This document shows, piece by piece, positions 1 through 7,637 of a stretch of 64,000 nucleotides of DNA. Each line of letters starts with the position of its first letter. Position 1 is the first letter of the stretch. Origin of the DNA: Desulfococcus multivorans (GTDB lineage: Bacteria > Desulfobacterota > Desulfobacteria > Desulfobacterales > Desulfococcaceae); the NCBI RefSeq assembly GCF_001854245.1, contig NZ_CP015381.1:3011001-3075000 (forward strand), given 5' to 3'. The position numbers and the translations under genes were made by a program. Under the pieces are notes generated by a model, which ran no database searches, was not told where the DNA came from, and worked only from the letters and a program-made list of their open reading frames with translations.

Positions 1-36
1 AACGAACGCACCATGATTAAACATGAGGAGTTAAAG

Positions 37-1194
37 ATGGAATTCGAGTTGAACCGGGAACAGAAAGGCATCCAGCAGGCGGTTAGAGATTTCGTCAAAG
101 GCGAATTCAAAAAAGATGTCATCGCCGAGCTTGAAGAAACCCATGCTTATCCCCGAAACATCTGGAAAAAAGCCGCGGATCTGGGTTTCATCGGCATTCA
201 TTTTCCCGAAAAATATTCAGGCCAGGGACTCGGCGTCCTCGAAAACATCATCGTCGCCGAGGAATTCTGCAAGGGCGATTCTTCAGTGGGCGCCTGTCTT
301 CTCTTGGCAGGCTTTGCCTCTGAAATCATTCTCCATTTCGGCAGCGATGCCCAGAAAGCGGCCTGGCTGCCCAAAGTCGCCGAAGGCGAGGTGCTTTCCT
401 GCGGGGCGTTTACAGAGCCGGATCACGGTTCGGACATCACGGCCATGACGACCACCGCAGTCCGGGACGGCAACGAATGGGTCATCAACGGCACCAAGGT
501 CTTTATCACCAACGGCGGCCCCCTGGCGGGCTTCTACTCCGTGCTCTGCCAGACCAGCCCCGATGCGGTCCCCTCCCACCGCGGCATGAGCCTGATCCTT
601 GTGGAAGCCGACCGCGCGGGTGTTTCCACCCACAGCGTCGGCCACAAGATGGGCATCCGTATGATGGATACGGCCGAGGTAAATTTCAAGGATGTCCGGG
701 TTCCGGCCGAAAATCTGATTGGTCAGGAAAACCGGGGTTTTTATCAGGTTCTTGAATTTTTTGATGAAAGCCGGATTCTCATCGCAGCCCAGGGGCTGGG
801 AACGGCCCAGGGCGCATTCGACCGGGCACTCTCGTACATTAAATCCCGTGAGCAGTTCGGCCGGAAGATCGCCGGATTCCAGGTCAATCAGCACAAAATC
901 GCCGACATGGCCACCAAGATCGAACAGGCCCGCCTGCTGACCTACAAAGCCGCCTGGAATTTCGATCAGGGCCGCATCGACCCCAAGCTCACCTCCATGG
1001 CCAAAATGGCCGCCGGCCGATGTGCGGTGGAGGTCTGTGACGAGGCTATTCAACTCCTCGGCGGATACGGCTACATGCTGGAATACGAAGTGGAGCGGTA
1101 CGCACGGGACGCCAAGATCTGCGAGATCTACGAAGGTACCAGGGAAATTCAGAAGAATACCATTGCCGGCACTATTCTTGGCAAGATGAAATAG
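37..1194 (+). CDS. acyl-CoA dehydrogenase
   Basis: This is an FAD-dependent acyl-CoA dehydrogenase of 385 residues, the usual family length. It introduces the alpha-beta double bond in an acyl-CoA and passes electrons to ETF. The N-terminal helical domain is followed by the FAD/substrate signature (GAFTEPDHGSD) and the C-terminal helical domain with REQFGRKIAGFQ and QLLGGYGYM. The catalytic base is probably the Glu in CEIYEGTREIQ near the C-terminus. I chose the ATG at 37 because GAGGAG lies 6 bases upstream; the in-frame ATG at 13 has no such site. A CoA-transferase follows 86 bases downstream, which fits acyl-CoA activation and beta-oxidation. Substrate chain length or type cannot be read from the sequence. 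Confidence 0.95.
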   Translation: MEFELNREQKGIQQAVRDFVKGEFKKDVIAELEETHAYPRNIWKKAADLGFIGIHFPEKYSGQGLGVLENIIVAEEFCKGDSSVGACLLLAGFASEIILHFGSDAQKAAWLPKVAEGEVLSCGAFTEPDHGSDITAMTTTAVRDGNEWVINGTKVFITNGGPLAGFYSVLCQTSPDAVPSHRGMSLILVEADRAGVSTHSVGHKMGIRMMDTAEVNFKDVRVPAENLIGQENRGFYQVLEFFDESRILIAAQGLGTAQGAFDRALSYIKSREQFGRKIAGFQVNQHKIADMATKIEQARLLTYKAAWNFDQGRIDPKLTSMAKMAAGRCAVEVCDEAIQLLGGYGYMLEYEVERYARDAKICEIYEGTREIQKNTIAGTILGKMK

Positions 1195-1236
1195 GCGTTC
1201 CCGGAGAAAAGCCGCCCCCCAATGCAACCCCATGGA

Positions 1237-1261
1237 TATGCTCCGGTAATCCCGGAGCATA
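1237..1261 (+). promoter_or_regulatory. perfect hairpin between acyl-CoA dehydrogenase and CoA-transferase
   Basis: TATGCTCCGG and CCGGAGCATA form a perfect 10-bp stem around a 5-base loop, just upstream of the CoA-transferase ribosome binding site. There is no T-tract, so it does not look like an intrinsic terminator. It could be an mRNA-stability or processing structure, or an operator. Confidence 0.4.
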
Positions 1262-1280
1262 ATGGAGATTTTCGATCAAG

Positions 1281-3284
1281 ATGGAAAAACCTTTGACCCC
1301 AATCGGAACGTTTAAAACCCTGCTGAACCCGTTTCAGTCCACCGCTACCCAAAAGGACAAAGTCGTGACTGCCGAGGAGGCCGTCCGCATGATCCGGGAC
1401 AACGACACCGTAGCGTTCGGCGGCTTTGCCGGTGTGGGCGCGTGCGAGGAAATCGCCGCCGCACTGGAGCGCTGCTTTCTCGATACCGGCGCCCCCAGAG
1501 ACCTGACGCTCATGTTCGCCGTGGCCACCGGCCCCGGCAACGACAGTAACCTCGGCCTCAACCACCTGGCCCATGAAGGTCTCCTCAAGCGCATTATCGG
1601 CGGTCACTGGGGGCTCGCCCCCAAAATCCAGCGGTTGGCGGTGGAAAACAAGGTCGTGGCCTACAATCTGCCCCAGGGCATCATCAGCCACATGTACCGC
1701 AACATTGCATCGGGAAAGGCCGGAATATTCTCCGATGTCGGATTGGGAACCTTCGTTGACCCCCGCAACGGCGGGGGAAAGCTCAACGAGCGAACCACCC
1801 GGGAGATCGTCCGACTCATGGACATCGACGGTGAAGAGTATCTTTTCTACAAAACGTTTCCGGTCAATGTAGCGGTGATCCGGGGAACCACGGCTGACAC
1901 CAACGGCAATATCACCATGGAAAAGGAAGCCCTGACCCTGGAGTCCCTCTCCATCGCGATGGCGGCGAGAAATTCGGGCGGACTGGTCATCGCTCAGGTG
2001 GAGCGGGTAGCCCAGGCCGGAACCCTCAATTCACGCCAGGTCAAGATCCCGGGCATCCTCGTGGACGGCGTGGTGGTCGCCCGGCCTGAAAATCACTGGC
2101 AGACATTTGGAGAAATCTACAATCCTTCCTTCAGCGGGGAAGTGGCGGTCCCCATGAACGCTATCCCGCCGATGGATCTGACCTGCCGGAAGATTATCGC
2201 CCGGAGGGCCGCTTTCGAAATCAAACCGAACTGTGTGGTAAACCTGGGTATCGGTGTACCCGAAGGCGTCGCCAGTGTGGCCAACGAGGAAAAAATCCTC
2301 GATTTTATGACCATGACGGCCGAGCCGGGCGTCATCGGCGGGCTGCCTGCAGGCGGGATCAATTTCGGAGCCGCCGTGAACGCCGCCGCCCTCATCGACC
2401 AGCCCTACCAGTTCGATTTCTACAACGGCGGAGGCGTGGACGTGGCTTTCCTGGGTATGGCCGAAGCCGACCGCGAGGGCAACGTCAATGTAAGCCGATT
2501 CGGGTCCAAGCTGGCCGGAGCCGGTGGGTTCATCAACATCAGCCAGAATTCCAAAAAAGTGGTCTTCATGGGGACCTTCACGGCCGGGGGCATGACTTAT
2601 GCCGTCGAGGACGGTCGTCTCACCATTCAGAAGGAAGGCCGGTTCAGAAAGTTTGTCGACCACGTTTGCCACATCACCTTCAGCGGCCCCTACGGCGCAC
2701 GATCCAAACGGAAAATCCTCTATATCACTGAACGCTGCGTCTTCGAACTGGGCGACCGGGGACCCGAGCTGACTGAAATCGCTCCCGGCATCGATCTTGA
2801 GAAGGACATTCTTGCTCACATGGATTTCATGCCCGTCGTCCGGGAACCCCTCAAACAGATGGATGACCGCATTTTCTTTCCGTCAAGGATGGCGTTGAAA
2901 GACGATCTTCTCAATATCTCCCCGGAGGACCGGATCATTTATGATCCCGCTAGCGATACCCTGTTTGCGAATCTCGCAGGATATTCGGTCAAATCCATCC
3001 ATGACGTCAAGGCAGTCGAGAATACGATTTCAGGACTTATCTCTCCTCTCGGCCGAAAGGTCCAAGCCATCGGCAATTACGATCAGTTTGTCATCGATCC
3101 GGATCTGATCGACCCTTATTCGGCGATGCAGCAGTCTCTGCAGAGCCATTACTTCTCACGGGTCAGTCGATACACCACCAGCGCCTTTCTGAGAATGAAG
3201 TTGGGCGACGCCCTCGAAAAGCGCGGTGTGGCGCCCCATATCTTCGAAAGCCCGGAAGAAGCCCATGCCTTTCTGAAAAACTGA
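1281..3284 (+). CDS. acyl-CoA:acetate/3-ketoacid CoA-transferase with C-terminal extension
   Basis: This is a family I CoA-transferase resembling YdiF/propionate CoA-transferase, with alpha- and beta-type halves fused in one chain. The first half carries the glycine-rich AFGGFAGVGACEE stretch. The second carries NLGIGVPEGVASVANEE and the AEPGVIGG motif, whose Glu348 is the expected catalytic nucleophile that forms the glutamyl-CoA thioester. YdiF-type enzymes have about 530 residues; this protein has 667. The extra C-terminal segment of about 130 residues (from about 535, around ISPEDRIIYDPASDTLF) is not part of the core fold and its role is unknown to me. It probably works with the upstream acyl-CoA dehydrogenase to activate carboxylic acids. 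ATG at 1281 has GGAG 13 bases upstream. Confidence 0.92.
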   Translation: MEKPLTPIGTFKTLLNPFQSTATQKDKVVTAEEAVRMIRDNDTVAFGGFAGVGACEEIAAALERCFLDTGAPRDLTLMFAVATGPGNDSNLGLNHLAHEGLLKRIIGGHWGLAPKIQRLAVENKVVAYNLPQGIISHMYRNIASGKAGIFSDVGLGTFVDPRNGGGKLNERTTREIVRLMDIDGEEYLFYKTFPVNVAVIRGTTADTNGNITMEKEALTLESLSIAMAARNSGGLVIAQVERVAQAGTLNSRQVKIPGILVDGVVVARPENHWQTFGEIYNPSFSGEVAVPMNAIPPMDLTCRKIIARRAAFEIKPNCVVNLGIGVPEGVASVANEEKILDFMTMTAEPGVIGGLPAGGINFGAAVNAAALIDQPYQFDFYNGGGVDVAFLGMAEADREGNVNVSRFGSKLAGAGGFINISQNSKKVVFMGTFTAGGMTYAVEDGRLTIQKEGRFRKFVDHVCHITFSGPYGARSKRKILYITERCVFELGDRGPELTEIAPGIDLEKDILAHMDFMPVVREPLKQMDDRIFFPSRMALKDDLLNISPEDRIIYDPASDTLFANLAGYSVKSIHDVKAVENTISGLISPLGRKVQAIGNYDQFVIDPDLIDPYSAMQQSLQSHYFSRVSRYTTSAFLRMKLGDALEKRGVAPHIFESPEEAHAFLKN

Positions 3285-3286
3285 GC

Positions 3287-3371
3287 CGTTGCATGCGGCG
3301 CCGGAGATTTCCCCATGCCGATGAACTGGAATGCAGCTTACGGGTCGTCCGGCGCCCCATGCGTCAACGGT
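3287..3371. repeat. imperfect long inverted repeat downstream of the CoA-transferase gene
   Basis: A segment reading ccgttgcatgcggcgccgg is matched about 60 bases later by ccggcgccccatgcgtcaacgg, its imperfect reverse complement. The structure lies just after the stop codon and has no T-run. It may be a terminator-like structure or a decayed repeat element. Confidence 0.35.
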
Positions 3372-3425
3372 TTCAGGTGTCACGGAAAGGGGCTTGATTC
3401 AACTTTCGGCTTAATTCACAATCCA

Positions 3426-3509
3426 ACTCAACTTTCGACTTTCATAGGCCGGTGCCGGGAGGATACGGCACATCCATCTGGTCATCATCATGAAAGTCGA
3501 AAGTCGAGT
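3426..3509. repeat. MITE-like element, family A, short form
   Basis: This 84-bp element begins actcaactttcgactttca and ends with its near-perfect inverse. It contains the family marker ccggtgccgggaggatacgg. It is flanked by CACAATCCA on the left (3417-3425) and CACAATACA on the right (3510-3518), an 8-of-9 direct repeat that looks like a target-site duplication. Compared with the long copies at 17172 and 56121, it lacks the central stem of about 150 bp. A decayed end-like sequence (attcaactttcgg) sits just upstream at 3398. Confidence 0.85.
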
Positions 3510-3922
3510 CACAATACATAACCTTCGAAGGCCCTAACAGCCGTCGTAAACGCTTCCGGAAGCGGAACGACCTTCCCGCTCTCAAAATCGAAGCAGATGT
3601 TGGTGGTACTGCCCGACGCACAGAGCGTGTCTGCTTTTTCAATCCGGTATTCCATAACAAAAGCCTTGGACTTGATGACCGTTATGCGGCATCCGACCTC
3701 GATGCGGTCCCCCAGAAACAGCTCACGGCGATAACGGCAGGTCGCTTCGGACACCATCATGCCGTATCCCCCGATATCCTTTTCCGTAAAGCTCAGGTGG
3801 GCGAGATAAGCGATTCGAGCCTCCTGGAAGTAGGTGAGATAATGCTGATAGCCGACATGGTTTCCGTAATTGATTTCCCCGATCCGGACGGTAATGGGTC
3901 TGGTGATCTTGAAATCCTGCAT
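3509..3922 (-). CDS. acyl-CoA thioesterase, 4HBT/YbgC-like hotdog family
   Basis: This 137-residue protein has single-domain hotdog thioesterase length. The N-terminal strand ITVRIGEINYGNHVGYQHYLTYFQEAR matches the 4-hydroxybenzoyl-CoA thioesterase pattern, in which an acidic residue and an Asn/His segment on the central helix line the active site. It probably hydrolyses acyl-CoA thioesters in the cytoplasm. The stop codon lies at the end of a family A repeat. A YbgC-type thioesterase is often part of tol-pal operons; this one is 46 kb away from the tol genes here, so no Tol role is implied. Confidence 0.85.
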   Translation of the reverse strand: MQDFKITRPITVRIGEINYGNHVGYQHYLTYFQEARIAYLAHLSFTEKDIGGYGMMVSEATCRYRRELFLGDRIEVGCRITVIKSKAFVMEYRIEKADTLCASGSTTNICFDFESGKVVPLPEAFTTAVRAFEGYVL

Positions 3923-4233
3923 TGTCGATATCCATTCCAGAAATGTTTAAAAGGTTGAGAGAGAACGCCCGAGACGCCCCTCCTCTATAGGTCGCCTCCG
4001 GATAAAAATCAACATGTCAGCCCCACTCCCACTGCACGGCATGCGCTTTCAAAAGTACCCGATAACCTTCCGCCGGATGAGTGACAATCCGGTGCCTCCG
4101 ATCTCGGTCATTTTTTTTGTAACCATTTCCCCCGCGGCAACGATGATAACATCATAAGGCGGCAATACCGTCGACAGTCGTGAAGCTTCAACGACCATTC
4201 ATCACTTTTATCATTCGATACATGGAGGATACT
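3923..4233. other. divergent intergenic region
   Basis: This 311-base spacer separates the thioesterase (leftward) and the ZraP/Spy-like gene (rightward), so it should hold both promoters. I see no convincing sigma-70 boxes. The only structure noted is a short dyad, ATGAT-aac-ATCAT, near 4142, too weak to call an operator. Confidence 0.4.
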
Positions 4234-4773
4234 ATGAAGATCAACAAAGGATTGACAATTATCGCGGCGCTTGCCATGATTTTCACCCTCGGCTCCCAGG
4301 CCATGGCCGGTCGCGGGGGCGGTTGGAAAAACTGTGACGGCAATATGGGGTTTCATGGCCGACACGGCGGAAAGCACGGCGGTTACGGCATGATGGGTCT
4401 CGGATTTCTGAGGGACGCGAACCTTACCGAGGACCAGATGCAGCAGGTCGTCGGTATCGTTAAAAATTACGCGACCGACCTGAACGCCAAGAGAGATGCC
4501 GTGAGAACGGCCCGCCAGGACATGATGAAGACCCTGATGGCGGATGACGCGGACGAAGCGGCGGTCCGGAAGGCCCACGCGAAAGCGGCGACGGCAGGAG
4601 AGGCCATGATGGTTCTCCGCTTCAAAATGGTGAGCGACATCAAAAAGATACTCACCGCTGAGCAGCTCGCCGCCGTCAAGGAAAATATGAACCGCCGTCA
4701 TCAAAGGATGCAGGATAACTCCGGTCGTCGATGGACGGAATTCGAAAAACAACTGGACGCCCTCATTAAATAG
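4234..4773 (+). CDS. ZraP/Spy-like periplasmic metal-binding protein
   Basis: This 179-residue exported protein has a Sec signal peptide (about residues 1-24, ending SQAMA). A Gly/His-rich stretch follows (GFHGRHGGKHGG), then a helical LTxxQ-type domain (DANLTEDQMQQV and later LTAEQLAAVKENM). This is the layout of the Spy/CpxP/ZraP family of periplasmic metal-binding or chaperone proteins, and the His-rich stretch suggests Zn, Ni or Cu binding. ATG at 4234 has GGAGG 5 bases upstream; the longer in-frame opening to 4180 would not begin with a signal peptide. It directly precedes an ECF sigma factor and two membrane proteins, so it may be a target or part of the same envelope metal-stress circuit. 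Confidence 0.8.
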   Translation: MKINKGLTIIAALAMIFTLGSQAMAGRGGGWKNCDGNMGFHGRHGGKHGGYGMMGLGFLRDANLTEDQMQQVVGIVKNYATDLNAKRDAVRTARQDMMKTLMADDADEAAVRKAHAKAATAGEAMMVLRFKMVSDIKKILTAEQLAAVKENMNRRHQRMQDNSGRRWTEFEKQLDALIK

Positions 4774-4781
4774 GATCATAT

Positions 4782-4815
4782 GCCGGGGTCCGGGGCGCAT
4801 TGCCCCGGCTCCGGC
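4782..4815 (+). promoter_or_regulatory. GC-rich hairpin before the ECF sigma factor gene
   Basis: GCCGGGGTCCGGGGC and GCCCCGGCTCCGGC form an imperfect 14-bp stem with a 5-base loop right after the ZraP/Spy-like gene. There is no T-tract. It may limit read-through or stabilise the upstream message. It overlaps the TTG at 4800, which argues for the later ATG as the sigma-factor start. Confidence 0.45.
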
Positions 4816-4841
4816 CGGTCATCGACACCCGACTTCTCATT

Positions 4842-5444
4842 ATGCAGCAGATCGCCACCACTGAAAGCGACGCGGCTCTTATTCAGCAGATCATCGCGGG
4901 GAATGCCGATGTCTTCGAAACGCTCCTGAAGCGCTATGAACAACCGGTGTTGCGGATATTGAAGAGACACCTTCCGTACGATCAGGTCGAGGAAACCGCT
5001 CAGGAGGTCTTTGTCAAGGTTTACCAATCCCTGCCGGGCTTCAAACAGACCGGCAGCTTCAAGCACTGGTTGTCATCCATCGCCGTCAGGACCTGTTACG
5101 ATTTCTGGCGGAAACACTACCGGAACCGGGAGATGCCCATGAGCTCTCTGACGGAAGCCCAGGCGGAGTGGCTGGAAAAAACCCTTTCCAATGACGCTGA
5201 AATCGATCATGAAAATCTGGGACGACGGAAGGAAGCCCGGGAGGTTTTGGAGGAGGCTCTCGGCCGGCTTTCCGCCGAGGATCGGATGGTGCTGGAACTG
5301 GTCTACCTGGAAGGTCTGACAGGGAAGGAAGCCGCAAGTCTGCTGGGTTGGAGCGTGGCCAACGTAAAGGTTCGAACGTTTCGCTCCAGAAAGAAACTCG
5401 AGAAGATACTCATCGGGCTGGCCCGACACGAGGAGGATCGATGA
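4842..5444 (+). CDS. ECF-type RNA polymerase sigma factor
   Basis: This sigma-70 family protein of 200 residues has the two-domain ECF layout. Region 2 contains QVEETAQEVFVKVYQSLPGFK and the WLSSIAVRTCYDFWRKHYR segment. Region 4 contains LSAEDRMVLELVYLEGLTGKEAASLLGWSVANVKVRTFRSRKKL, a helix-turn-helix for -35 recognition. I chose ATG 4842 because it gives the usual ECF length; an in-frame TTG at 4800 lies inside a hairpin. Its stop overlaps the start of the next small membrane protein (ATGA), so the two are translationally coupled, as is common for sigma/anti-sigma pairs. The neighbours suggest a metal- or envelope-stress regulon. Confidence 0.92.
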   Translation: MQQIATTESDAALIQQIIAGNADVFETLLKRYEQPVLRILKRHLPYDQVEETAQEVFVKVYQSLPGFKQTGSFKHWLSSIAVRTCYDFWRKHYRNREMPMSSLTEAQAEWLEKTLSNDAEIDHENLGRRKEAREVLEEALGRLSAEDRMVLELVYLEGLTGKEAASLLGWSVANVKVRTFRSRKKLEKILIGLARHEEDR

Positions 5445-5767
5445 AACCCGTTTACAGAAATCGATTGAACGCTGTTCTGAGAACGGCCTACCGTGAAAAA
5501 ACAGCCGCTCCTGTTCCGGACGGGTGGCAGCGAGGGGTTATGGAACGCATCCACGTCCTTCCCTCGGCATTGGCGTGGCGTGCCCGCGTCGTATATGAAT
5601 TCACGGGCTTGTCCTGGCGGTTCGCCGCCGCGGCATGCGTTTTGGTCATTGTGATGCTGTCGGTGGTCGCCTTTCAAGACGGTTTCCAGACCGAATACGA
5701 AATGGCCCGTCTGTTCATCGGCGATCCCCTCGAATTCAGTCTGGTGCAATCCATGGGAATTTTTTAG
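5441..5767 (+). CDS. small membrane protein, candidate anti-sigma factor (CnrY-like)
   Basis: This 108-residue protein has a cytoplasmic N-terminal part of about 65 residues, one membrane segment (about 67-88, SWRFAAAACVLVIVMLSVVAF) and a short periplasmic tail. No zinc-finger HxxxCxxC motif is visible, so it is not a ZAS-type anti-sigma factor. Size and topology resemble CnrY, which holds the ECF sigma factor CnrH at the membrane. The start overlaps the sigma stop by four bases and is preceded by GAGGAGG. The next gene begins on the base after its stop codon. The anti-sigma role is inferred from position and topology only. Confidence 0.65.
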   Translation: MKPVYRNRLNAVLRTAYREKTAAPVPDGWQRGVMERIHVLPSALAWRARVVYEFTGLSWRFAAAACVLVIVMLSVVAFQDGFQTEYEMARLFIGDPLEFSLVQSMGIF

Positions 5768-6496
5768 ATGAACCACCTTAAACTCAAGATGATAGCGGGA
5801 ATCCTGCTGGTCTTTTTCGCGGGAATCGTCCTCGGGACCGTGGGAACCCATCTCTATGCCAAACGCCAGTTCGAACGGATGGTCCGGGGGCCGGCCGCCT
5901 TCCTGTTTCCCCGATTCATGGAGAAGATCGGGAACGAACTGGGCCTGACACCGGAGCAGCAGAAAAAAACCTCGGATATTCTGGGTGACCTCGAGGAAGC
6001 CCTCTATGAGTTCAGAAAAAAACACGCCGGTGAGTTGGACGCCATCATCGAACGCCATTTTGAAATGCTGAAGGCAAACCTTTCAACCGATCAGCAGGAA
6101 AAGCTGGAAAGCTTCAGAAACGATTTTCACCGGTTCCGGAAACGGTGGCTGAGGCCTCACGACAAATTCGGACCCCCAAGGCATTCGGAAGCACGATCCT
6201 TTCGGATGCGATTGAAGCAACAGCTCAATTTGAGCGACACGGCGTGGGATGAGGTTCAGGTCATCCTTCGAAAGGATTTTCGCAAGAAGCGGAAATTGTT
6301 CCGGCGACATTGGAAAGACCGTCTTACCGAAACGGAATTTCGGACACGAATGAACGACATCCAGCAGGAAACCGAAAGCGCACTCTCTGAAATCCTGACC
6401 CCCGATCAACTGGCGACCTTCAAAGCATTGCAGGCGGAGGTAATGCAACACCGGACCGAGGATGACCCTCCCCCACCCCTACACGGCGCGCCTTGA
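5768..6496 (+). CDS. membrane-anchored Spy/CnrX-like periplasmic sensor
   Basis: This 242-residue protein has an N-terminal membrane anchor (about 8-30, IAGILLVFFAGIVLGTVGTHL) and a charged, helical periplasmic domain. Two LTxxQ-like blocks are visible (NELGLTPEQQKKTSDIL and ILTPDQLATFKALQ), with a third, LSTDQQEKLESFR, between them. This is the pattern of CnrX/NccX and the heavy-metal-resistance branch of the Spy family. It lies third in a tight sigma, short membrane protein, anchored sensor array. It probably senses metal or misfolded protein in the periplasm and relieves the anti-sigma factor. Metal ligands cannot be assigned from the sequence. Confidence 0.75.
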   Translation: MNHLKLKMIAGILLVFFAGIVLGTVGTHLYAKRQFERMVRGPAAFLFPRFMEKIGNELGLTPEQQKKTSDILGDLEEALYEFRKKHAGELDAIIERHFEMLKANLSTDQQEKLESFRNDFHRFRKRWLRPHDKFGPPRHSEARSFRMRLKQQLNLSDTAWDEVQVILRKDFRKKRKLFRRHWKDRLTETEFRTRMNDIQQETESALSEILTPDQLATFKALQAEVMQHRTEDDPPPPLHGAP

Positions 6497-6535
6497 ACCC
6501 ATTGTGGGACGGCGGCAGGAAGCGAAAAACGGCAG

Positions 6536-7573
6536 ATGATCCAGATTGACGGTGCCTACGGCGAAGGCGGAGGGCAGATTTTGCGAACGGCGCTGGCGTT
6601 GTCCCTGGCCACCGGCACGCCGTTCACCATCACTCGCATCCGGGCTAACCGCAACCGCCCGGGACTCATGCGACAGCACCTCGCAGCGGTTTCGGCCGCC
6701 ACGGCCGTCGGGCATGCCCGGACAATCGGCGCGGCCTTGGGCGCCGGCCGCCTCACCTTTCAGCCCGAAGGGGTTTATCCCGGCCGATATCGTTTTGACG
6801 TCGGCAGCGCCGGCAGCGCCACGCTGGTCCTCCAGGCGATCCTGCCGCCCCTGCTCACTGCAGAAGGCGACACCCGGCTGATTCTCGAGGGGGGCACCCA
6901 CAACCCGTTCGCCCCGCCTTTCGACTTTCTCGACCGGACGTTCCTGCCCATGATCCGACGGATGGGGCCCGAGGTAACGGCAACGCTTGCCCGGCCCGGG
7001 TTCTTTCCGGCCGGCGGCGGACGCTTTCAGGTTGACATTCGACCTTGTCTCAGACTGAACGGCTTCGATCTCCTTCAGCGAGGAAGCGTCAATCGCTGCA
7101 GCGCCGCAGCGGTCACGGCGAAGCTTCCCCGTCACATTGCCGAACGAGAGCTCGCCGTGATCCGCCGCCATATCACGCTTAAAGACGATTGCCTTTCAGT
7201 GATCGAGGTCTCCGATTCGCCGGGTCCCGGCAATATCGTGACCCTGGCGGTGGAAAGCGACGCCGTCACCGAGATCTTCTCGGGCTTCGGCCGTCGCGGC
7301 GTGCCCGCCGAGAAAGTGGCCATGGCGGTCGTCGCCGAGGCCCGTGAATATCTGGCTGCGGACGTCCCCGTGGGGCGCCGCCTGGCCGATCAGTTGCTCG
7401 TCCCCCTGGCCCTGGCCGGCAGGGGCCGCTTCCGGACGCTCCCCCCGTCCCGTCATACCCGCACCAACGCCCATGTGATCCAGCAATTTCTGGAGGTTGA
7501 CATTACCTTCGACGCGAAAGCCGACGGATCATATGAGATCGCCGTTTCCAGCCGTCACGACGCAACGGATTGA
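6536..7573 (+). CDS. rtcA: RNA 3'-terminal phosphate cyclase
   Basis: RtcA converts RNA 3'-phosphate to a 2',3'-cyclic phosphate through a covalent enzyme-AMP intermediate. The protein is 345 residues, the normal length. It begins with the family signature (IDGAYGEGGGQILRTALALS), has RPGLMRQH and the glycine-rich FPAGGGRFQ segment, and ends with SRHTRTNAHV. His307 in that motif aligns with the nucleotidylated histidine of E. coli RtcA (His309). No rtcB or rtcR lies beside it, so this is an orphan copy downstream of the metal-sensing module. It is probably a separate unit. Confidence 0.93.
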   Translation: MIQIDGAYGEGGGQILRTALALSLATGTPFTITRIRANRNRPGLMRQHLAAVSAATAVGHARTIGAALGAGRLTFQPEGVYPGRYRFDVGSAGSATLVLQAILPPLLTAEGDTRLILEGGTHNPFAPPFDFLDRTFLPMIRRMGPEVTATLARPGFFPAGGGRFQVDIRPCLRLNGFDLLQRGSVNRCSAAAVTAKLPRHIAERELAVIRRHITLKDDCLSVIEVSDSPGPGNIVTLAVESDAVTEIFSGFGRRGVPAEKVAMAVVAEAREYLAADVPVGRRLADQLLVPLALAGRGRFRTLPPSRHTRTNAHVIQQFLEVDITFDAKADGSYEIAVSSRHDATD

Positions 7574-7637
7574 CGCGGCATCCCGTCGATGCCGTTCCCA
7601 GACAGTCTGGCATCCCTGAAATCACAGGCCTGATCCA

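Noticed and set aside
283-1260. Long minus-strand frame opposite the acyl-CoA dehydrogenase
   Set aside because: It has no recognisable domain and is explained as a GC-rich shadow of a strongly supported gene.
3509-3922. Tol-pal-associated YbgC
   Set aside because: The thioesterase is of the right general family but is 46 kb from tolQ and on the other strand.
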